A stretch of 26,879 nucleotides of DNA. It comes from Candidatus Omnitrophica bacterium 4484_49. Lineage in GTDB: Bacteria; Omnitrophota; Gorgyraeia; Kaelpiales; Kaelpiaceae. Positions 22,071-26,879 of this stretch are shown here, one piece after another. The notes under the pieces are model-generated. The model was not told the DNA's origin. It ran no database searches and worked only from the letters and a program-made list of their open reading frames with translations. The stretch lies in assembly GCA_002085265.1 (NCBI GenBank), contig NATI01000002.1:1-26879 (forward strand), in the 5' to 3' direction. The stretch's first letter is position 1. Every line of letters begins with the position of its first letter. A program made the position numbers and the translations under genes.

Positions 22071-22424
22071 ATGAAAGAAGTTACCTGTAAAAAATTGACC
22101 TCAGACGATAGGAGAAGAAAAATCGTAAGTTTTCGGGAGAGGCATATTGAGAAGGGGCGCAGAATTGAAGTGTTTAAAAATTACATATATAACATCACCG
22201 AGGAAAAGGAATTTGAGGACTCTTCCAAGATTGAATTATTTCTTCACGAGATTCAAAAGATAGAGGAGCCCAATCAGGTGTATATAAAGAAAATCGTGGA
22301 TACCAATACTGGGAAAGTGGTCGTCAGTTATATAATAAAAGGGAAGATATTCGCTCTGGTCAGGAATAAACTTTACCGTATTGCTTTCAAACAGGAACAC
22401 ATTCTGGAATCTACACCGGTCTAA
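22071..22424 (+). CDS. Small charged protein of unknown function
   Basis: I do not recognise this 117-residue protein. ATG 22071 sits five bases after AGGTGA (22060-22065); the in-frame GTG at 22062 lies in that site, though it could start a leaderless message. The first third is very basic (KK, DDRRRK, REKH-like residues, EKGRRIE), the middle acidic (EEKEFEDSSKIE), and the end alternates hydrophobic and charged residues like a small beta-sheet domain (VYIKKIVD, KVVVSYIIKGKIFALV, KLYRIAF). No signal peptide, TM segment or Cys pair is visible apart from one Cys near the start. A strong promoter and a probable terminator make it a stand-alone transcription unit. Confidence 0.65.
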   Translation: MKEVTCKKLTSDDRRRKIVSFRERHIEKGRRIEVFKNYIYNITEEKEFEDSSKIELFLHEIQKIEEPNQVYIKKIVDTNTGKVVVSYIIKGKIFALVRNKLYRIAFKQEHILESTPV

Positions 22425-22455
22425 ATTTTGATTGACGCTCTCCTTATCCCCGCCT

Positions 22456-22485
22456 CCGGGATTTAAATTTCCCGGATTTTATTTT
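22456..22485 (+). terminator. Probable intrinsic terminator after the unknown gene
   Basis: CCGGGA (22456-22461) pairs with TCCCGG (22470-22475) around an eight-base A/T loop, and the T-rich stretch ATTTTATTTT follows. The stem is short but G+C-rich and lies 32 bases after the stop codon. The T-rich end merges with the -10 of the next gene. Confidence 0.6.
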
Positions 22486-22490
22486 ATACT
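22485..22490 (+). promoter_or_regulatory. Possible -10 element of a leaderless promoter for the glycosyltransferase gene
   Basis: TATACT lies 7 bases before the ATG at 22498, so a start at the usual distance would fall on or next to the start codon. No ribosome binding site precedes this ATG and no good -35 is visible. Confidence 0.4.
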
Positions 22491-22497
22491 ATTAGTC

Positions 22498-23178
22498 ATG
22501 GAATCCATTGTGCTTATCCCCGCCTATAACGAAGAGAAAAACATCGCTTCCACAATAGGAGAGTTAAATAGTAATCTCCAGGTGTCTGAAATTGTGGTAA
22601 TAGACGATGGTTCTGAAGATAGAACAGCAGATATCGCCAGAGAGATGGGAGCAAAAGTCATAAGATTGGATAAAAATTGTGGTAAAGGCAGTGCCTTAAG
22701 AAAAGGTTTCGATTATGCTCTGAACACCTCCGCCAGATTGATATTCACAATGGATGCTGATGGTCAGCATCGTGCCTGTGACATTTTAAAACTCTACACA
22801 CATTATATTAAATTCCGCTCCCATATAGTTGTAGGTAACAGGATGAACAACCCTCTCAACATGCCGATTATACGGAGGTTTACCAATCGAGTTATGTCCA
22901 GGGTCATCTCCATTATGGCTGGTATAAAAATTCCTGATTCTCAATGTGGGCTTAAATTGATTTCCCGTGATGTTCTGGAGAACATCAATATCACCTCCAG
23001 GAAGTTTGAGGTAGAATCTGAACTTCTCTTGCAGGCTGCTCGCAAAGGTTACAGAATTGATTTTGTAGATATTTCCTCAGTGTATTTCCCCGGGAGAAAA
23101 AGTAAAATAAGACCGGTTCGGGATACCATAAGGTTTGTCAAATTTGCAGTAAAATATTTCCTTCGCTATGGATTTTGA
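22498..23178 (+). CDS. Family 2 glycosyltransferase (dolichol-phosphate-mannose-synthase-like)
   Basis: A GT-A fold enzyme, 226 residues from ATG 22498. The start VLIPAYNEEKNIASTI (about 5-20), VVIDDGSEDRTADIA (about 32-46) and the metal-binding MDADGQH (about 82-88) are typical, with SQCGLKLISRDVL (about 143-155) further on. No C-terminal TM segment is present, so it resembles the soluble DPM1-like members that transfer a sugar to a lipid phosphate carrier. An upstream extension to 22432 would run through the terminator hairpin and is rejected. The end overlaps pcm by 11 bases. The donor and acceptor are unknown. Confidence 0.88.
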   Translation: MESIVLIPAYNEEKNIASTIGELNSNLQVSEIVVIDDGSEDRTADIAREMGAKVIRLDKNCGKGSALRKGFDYALNTSARLIFTMDADGQHRACDILKLYTHYIKFRSHIVVGNRMNNPLNMPIIRRFTNRVMSRVISIMAGIKIPDSQCGLKLISRDVLENINITSRKFEVESELLLQAARKGYRIDFVDISSVYFPGRKSKIRPVRDTIRFVKFAVKYFLRYGF

Positions 23179-23818
23179 AACTCAGAGAGAGAATATGGTG
23201 GAAACTCAGATAAAAAGACGAGGGATAAAAAATCCCCGCGTATTATCTGCTATGCTCAAGATCCCCCGACATGTGTTTGTGCCTTCTAATTTTCAAAAAC
23301 TTGCCTATAGTGATCAGCCTTTACCGATTGGAGAGGGGCAGACGATTTCTCAGCCCTATATGGTGGCGTTAATGACAGAGGCTCTTGACCCTCAACCTGA
23401 AGATAAAATCCTGGAGATAGGGACCGGTTCTGGATACCAGAGTGCTATTCTGGCTGAATTGTGTCGTGAACTTTATACTGTGGAGAGGATTCCTCAACTC
23501 ACCATCCGGGCTCAGAATATACTTCATGATTTGGGGTATGAAAATGTGTTCTTTCGTACTGGTGATGGGTCTCAGGGCTGGTCTGAATTTGCTCCTTATG
23601 ATAAAATTATTGTCACTGCAGGAGCACCTCAAATCCCTCAACCTTTGATTCAGCAATTGAAGGAGGGTGGTAGAATGGTTATACCTGTGGGAAGTCGTTT
23701 TACTCAGGAATTGAAACTGATAACCAAGAGGGAAGAAGATGTAGAGATAGAAAATATCTGTGGATGCGTATTCGTGCCCCTTTGGGGTAAATATGCCTGG
23801 GAGGAGAGAGAAGAATGA
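23168..23818 (+). CDS. pcm: Protein-L-isoaspartate O-methyltransferase
   Basis: It methylates isoaspartyl residues in aged proteins with S-adenosylmethionine so that they can revert to aspartate. The N-terminal MVETQIKRRGI (about 10-20), the substrate loop LPIGEGQTISQPYMVALM (about 52-69) and the SAM-binding ILEIGTGSGYQSAIL (about 81-95) are all clear. Full length at 216 residues. It overlaps the glycosyltransferase gene by 11 bases and the next gene by 4 (ATGA), so it sits within an operon that runs to uvrB. Confidence 0.95.
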   Translation: MDFETQRENMVETQIKRRGIKNPRVLSAMLKIPRHVFVPSNFQKLAYSDQPLPIGEGQTISQPYMVALMTEALDPQPEDKILEIGTGSGYQSAILAELCRELYTVERIPQLTIRAQNILHDLGYENVFFRTGDGSQGWSEFAPYDKIIVTAGAPQIPQPLIQQLKEGGRMVIPVGSRFTQELKLITKREEDVEIENICGCVFVPLWGKYAWEEREE

Positions 23819-24273
23819 CCTGGGAAAAGGTGGCGTATATAATTGCAGTTTCAGCATCTCCTGTTGTGGAGTTAAGAGGGGCGATTCCTCTGGCGGTGAG
23901 TATGGGGATTTCTCCATTGTCGGCGTTTTTGATTTCGGTAATGGGAAATCTCCTCCCGGTGCCTTTGCTACTTGTGGTTTTTTCTCCCATTACTGCCCAA
24001 CTTAGAGAGACGAAGTTGCTTAAAAAAATTTTTTCCTGGCTGGAGGAAAGGACGCGCAGAAAGGCTTCTCTGGTCCAGAAGTATGAGTTCTGGGGATTGG
24101 TCCTGTTCGTGGCTATACCTTTTCCCACGACTGGTGCCTGGACAGGTTCGTTTGCTGCCAGTATATTTAAACTCAATTATAAACTGTCTCTGTTAGCCAT
24201 CACTCTGGGGGTGATAATTGCAGGGATTATCGTATCTGTAATAACGGTAGCCGGGAGAGGTATTTTGAGATGA
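23815..24273 (+). CDS. Small membrane protein of the 'small multi-drug export' family
   Basis: A 152-residue inner-membrane protein resembling the family named putative small multi-drug export protein (Pfam Sm_multidrug_ex). The family blocks are visible: VVELRGAIPLAVSMGISP (about 18-35), GNLLPVPLLLV (about 43-53) and FWGLVLFVAIPFPTTGAWTG (about 95-114). About four hydrophobic segments are present. The export role is only a family label. It is joined to pcm and cobO by ATGA overlaps. Confidence 0.8.
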   Translation: MTWEKVAYIIAVSASPVVELRGAIPLAVSMGISPLSAFLISVMGNLLPVPLLLVVFSPITAQLRETKLLKKIFSWLEERTRRKASLVQKYEFWGLVLFVAIPFPTTGAWTGSFAASIFKLNYKLSLLAITLGVIIAGIIVSVITVAGRGILR

Positions 24274-24800
24274 AAAGGGGAAAGATTCACATATATTATG
24301 GGGAGGGTAAAGGCAAGACCACTGCAGCCCTGGGGTTGGTAGTGAGAAGTCTGGGCTGGGGAAGGAAAGTAGCGGTGTTCTTTTTTTTAAAACCAGTCAC
24401 AACCGGCGAGGTAAAATTTCTCTCTCGTATTCCAGAAGTTAAAATTTTCTGTTATAAGCAGGTCCATCCCATATTCTGGAAAAATAGCCGTGAGAAGTAT
24501 GAATGGAGGAAGTTACTTGCTGAAGTTGAAAGAGCATTGAGCGACCTGGAAATTGTTATCAGGGAAGGATATGACCTTGTAATTCTGGATGAAATACTCA
24601 ATCTGTTGGATATAGGTTTGGTAACAGAGCAATACATACTTGATATTTTAAACTCCAGAACTGAAAAGACAGAAGTTGTGCTTACGGGAAGAAAATGTCC
24701 TTCCGCCCTTAGAAAATATGCTCATTATTTGAGCCAGATAAAATCTGTAAAAAATCCATTTTGCGTCGGCGAAAAAGCCAGGAGGGGTATAGAGTACTGA
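24270..24800 (+). CDS. cobO: Corrinoid (cob(I)alamin) adenosyltransferase, CobO/BtuR type
   Basis: It transfers the adenosyl group of ATP to reduced corrinoid to give adenosylcobalamin or its precursor. The P-loop YYGEGKGKTTAALGL (about residues 9-23) and the DLVILDEILNLLDIG block (about 108-122) are characteristic. The 176-residue length is normal. No other cobalamin synthesis gene is nearby, so salvage of imported corrinoid is one explanation. It overlaps its neighbours by 4 bases upstream (ATGA) and 1 base downstream (TGATG with uvrB). Confidence 0.92.
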   Translation: MKRGKIHIYYGEGKGKTTAALGLVVRSLGWGRKVAVFFFLKPVTTGEVKFLSRIPEVKIFCYKQVHPIFWKNSREKYEWRKLLAEVERALSDLEIVIREGYDLVILDEILNLLDIGLVTEQYILDILNSRTEKTEVVLTGRKCPSALRKYAHYLSQIKSVKNPFCVGEKARRGIEY

Positions 24801-26851
24801 TGGAGTTTAAACTCGTCAGTTCTTATAAACCCAAGGGCGACCAGCCTCAGGCAATACAGAAACTGATAGACGGTATCCATCGCGGTCTGCAGTATCAGAC
24901 CCTTCTGGGAGTTACAGGTTCCGGGAAGACATTTACAATTGCCAATGTGATTGCTGGGGTGGGTAAACCAGTTCTTGTGATATCCCACAACAAAACGCTC
25001 GCTGCCCAGCTTTACCGTGAATTCAGGGAGTTTTTTCCCTATAATGCCGTGGAATATTTTGTCAGTTATTATGACTATTACCAGCCGGAGGCTTATATAC
25101 CTGAGACCGATACCTATATAGAGAAAGATGCTTCCATAAATGAAGAACTGGACAAACTACGGTTGCGAGCGACATCTGCTCTTATGTCCCGCAGGGATGT
25201 GATAATAGTAGCCAGTGTATCCTGTATTTATAACCTCGGTTCTCCTCAGGAGTATAAAGAACTGGTATTTGAAGTTCAGAAAGGAATGGTGATTCCCAGG
25301 AGAGATATTCTCCGCGCTCTGGTAGAGATGCAGTATGAAAGAAATGATTTTCAGTTAAAACGGGGAACCTTCCGGGCGAGAGGGGAAACAGTGGAGGTAT
25401 TCCCGTCTTATGAAGATAATGCTTTCCGAATCGTCCTCGATGACGAAGAGGTGGCGAAGATAGAAGAGTTTGAACCTCTAACCGCAGAGAAGAAGCAGGA
25501 GCTGGATAAACTGGTTATATTTCCAGCCAAGCATTTTGTGGCTACAGGGGAAAGAATAGAACGGGCTCTGGAATCAATATCCAATGAACTCCAGCAACAG
25601 TTGAGAAAACTGCGGGCAGAGGGAAAATTACTCGAGGCTCAGAGGCTGGAATATCGAACCAGATATGATATGGAAATGCTTAGGGAGGCTGGTTATTGCC
25701 ATGGAATAGAAAACTACTCCCGCCATATTTCCGGTAGACCTCCGGGCTCCAGGCCATATTGTCTTCTGGATTATTTCCCTGAAGATTTTTTGACCGTTAT
25801 AGATGAATCCCATGTTACAATTCCTCAACTTCGGGGGATGTATAACGGAGATAGAGCGCGAAAAGAGACGCTGGTAGAACACGGTTTCAGACTCCCTTCC
25901 TGTCTGGATAATCGCCCTTTGAGATTTAAAGAATTTGAGAAACTACTCAATCAGGTAATATTTGTCTCCGCAACTCCCGGGCCGTATGAACTCAAGAAGT
26001 GTCAGGGAAGAGTGGTGGAGCAGCTTATAAGACCTACGGGGCTTCTGGACCCGGAAATAGTTGTTAAACCCACTCAGGGACAGATTGAAGATTTAATAGT
26101 GGAGATAAAAAGAAGGATGGAGAGAAACGAACGAGTTCTGGTTACGACTTTGACAAAACGAATGGCTGAAGACCTGGCTTCTTATTTAAAAGACCTGGAT
26201 GTAAATGTTCATTATTTACATTCAGAGATTGAGCCTATTGAAAGGGTGAAGATATTGAAAGACCTCAGATTGAAAAAATTTGATTGCATAGTGGGGATAA
26301 ATCTTCTACGGGAAGGGCTGGATTTACCGGAAGTATCTCTGGTTGCTATCCTCGATGCTGATAAAGAAGGATTTCTCAGGTCTCAAACCTCACTTATTCA
26401 GATAGCCGGGAGAGCAGCGCGGAATATAAATGGTAAAGTTATTATGTATGCTGATAAAATAACTGAGTCCATGAGGAAAGCGATAGAGGAGACCAATCGC
26501 AGAAGAAAAATTCAGATGGAATACAATAGGAAACACGGCATAAAGCCCCGGAGCATCCAGAAGGCGATCAGGGATTATCTGGAGGTCTCTGATTCCGCCC
26601 GGGAGTATGTTGTAGAACTTACCGGGAAGGAAGAGGAATATGAATTTCACCTTGTCCTCTCGGAACTTTATCGAGAAATGGAACTTGCTGCCAGAAATCT
26701 GGAATTTGAGAAAGCAGCAAAGTTGAGGGACATTATTCATGAGATTAAAGAAAAGGGTAAACTGGAGGGAGACGAGCAGATAAAAATCCTGAAAGCAATC
26801 TCTAAACGCAAGATAAAATATGATAGAAAAATTAAATCCCGGAGAGATTAA
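24800..26851 (+). CDS. uvrB: Excinuclease ABC subunit B
   Basis: The damage-verifying helicase-like subunit of nucleotide excision repair, 683 residues from ATG 24800. Q-motif and Walker A are YKPKGDQPQAI and GVTGSGKT (37-44). The beta-hairpin that clamps DNA is in YFVSYYDYYQPEAYIP (about 92-107). Walker B is VIDESHVT, motif V/VI is VGINLLREGLDLPEV and QIAGRAARN, and the C-terminal UVR domain that contacts UvrC is at about 625-660 (REMELAARNLEFEKAAKLRD). A start further upstream (24761) would overlap cobO and add unrelated residues. The ribosome binding site AGGAGG is 15 bases before the ATG, farther than usual, and reinitiation after cobO may matter. Confidence 0.97.
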   Translation: MEFKLVSSYKPKGDQPQAIQKLIDGIHRGLQYQTLLGVTGSGKTFTIANVIAGVGKPVLVISHNKTLAAQLYREFREFFPYNAVEYFVSYYDYYQPEAYIPETDTYIEKDASINEELDKLRLRATSALMSRRDVIIVASVSCIYNLGSPQEYKELVFEVQKGMVIPRRDILRALVEMQYERNDFQLKRGTFRARGETVEVFPSYEDNAFRIVLDDEEVAKIEEFEPLTAEKKQELDKLVIFPAKHFVATGERIERALESISNELQQQLRKLRAEGKLLEAQRLEYRTRYDMEMLREAGYCHGIENYSRHISGRPPGSRPYCLLDYFPEDFLTVIDESHVTIPQLRGMYNGDRARKETLVEHGFRLPSCLDNRPLRFKEFEKLLNQVIFVSATPGPYELKKCQGRVVEQLIRPTGLLDPEIVVKPTQGQIEDLIVEIKRRMERNERVLVTTLTKRMAEDLASYLKDLDVNVHYLHSEIEPIERVKILKDLRLKKFDCIVGINLLREGLDLPEVSLVAILDADKEGFLRSQTSLIQIAGRAARNINGKVIMYADKITESMRKAIEETNRRRKIQMEYNRKHGIKPRSIQKAIRDYLEVSDSAREYVVELTGKEEEYEFHLVLSELYREMELAARNLEFEKAAKLRDIIHEIKEKGKLEGDEQIKILKAISKRKIKYDRKIKSRRD

Positions 26852-26879
26852 ACAGAATCTGCATACAGAATTAATAGCC
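26820..26879 (+). CDS. Start of a probable biotin--protein ligase (partial)
   Basis: ATG 26820 opens a frame that overlaps the uvrB end by 32 bases and stays open for all 20 codons left in the window. The peptide MIEKLNPGEIKQNLHTELIA resembles the beginning of the catalytic domain of BirA-type biotin ligases (L.P..I...L.T..IG). Twenty residues are too few for a firm call, and no good ribosome binding site is seen. Confidence 0.35.
   Translation, partial: MIEKLNPGEIKQNLHTELIA

Noticed and set aside
22432..22497. Longer N-terminus for the glycosyltransferase
   Set aside because: It would run through the terminator hairpin and encode Pro/Ser-rich sequence not seen before the VLIPAYNEE start.
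24761..24799. Longer N-terminus for uvrB
   Set aside because: It lies inside cobO and precedes the normal UvrB start F.L.S.Y.P.GDQ.

Overview
This is a 26.9 kb stretch of bacterial DNA of moderate to low G+C. Every supported gene lies on the + strand, genes are tightly packed, and many stops and starts overlap (ATGA, TGATG, GTGA). Promoters look like ordinary sigma-70 sites (TTGACA/TATAAT, often with an extended -10). The window opens with the end of a probable beta-barrel outer-membrane protein with a C-terminal Phe, and it also encodes a lipoprotein with a good lipobox, so a diderm (Gram-negative-type) bacterium is likely. The gene mix (stand-alone RtcA, corrinoid adenosyltransferase, NYN/YacP protein, two GalT paralogues, short DUF72 protein) would suit an uncultured candidate-phylum bacterium, but the sequence alone does not let me name the phylum.

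Layout. 1-155: porin-like C-terminus and a strong intrinsic terminator. 181-1316: a REP-associated tyrosine (Y1/HUH) transposase gene with three co-oriented copies of a 33-nt palindrome, two of them immediately flanking it, and a 22-bp tandem repeat. 1383-5201: a serine acetyltransferase gene, then a cysS that has lost its middle (the KMSKS-bearing segment) and is frameshifted, then two sugar-ABC permeases. 5222-11462: tmk, a DUF72 gene, a transglutaminase-like protein, an ABC-2 type ATPase/permease pair and rtcA, run together almost without gaps. 11487-12577: a 42-codon single-TM small gene and panE. 12578-13666: a hairpin, a promoter, a 13-codon leader ORF containing Trp-Trp-Trp, an RRM RNA-binding protein and an exported protein of unknown function. 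13705-16902: a promoter, two overlapping galT-type genes and gap. 16948-21962: a DegT-type aminotransferase, yacP, lepB, a glycine-zipper/zinc-ribbon lipoprotein with its own promoter, a CDP-alcohol phosphatidyltransferase, der and plsY. 22071-26879: an unknown small gene with its own promoter and terminator, a family-2 glycosyltransferase, pcm, a small membrane export protein, cobO, uvrB and the first codons of a likely biotin ligase.

Functionally this is mostly housekeeping: cysteine synthesis and charging, dTMP synthesis, envelope and lipid synthesis (LepB, PlsY, PgsA-like), sugar-nucleotide and glycolytic steps (GalT, Gap), ribosome assembly (Der), and protein and DNA repair (Pcm, UvrB). 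The points that deserve attention are the REP/RAYT element, the gutted cysS, the GalT paralogue whose catalytic His is replaced by Lys, the Trp-rich leader ORF ahead of the RRM gene, and the small membrane protein gene. I found no CRISPR array, tRNA or rRNA gene.
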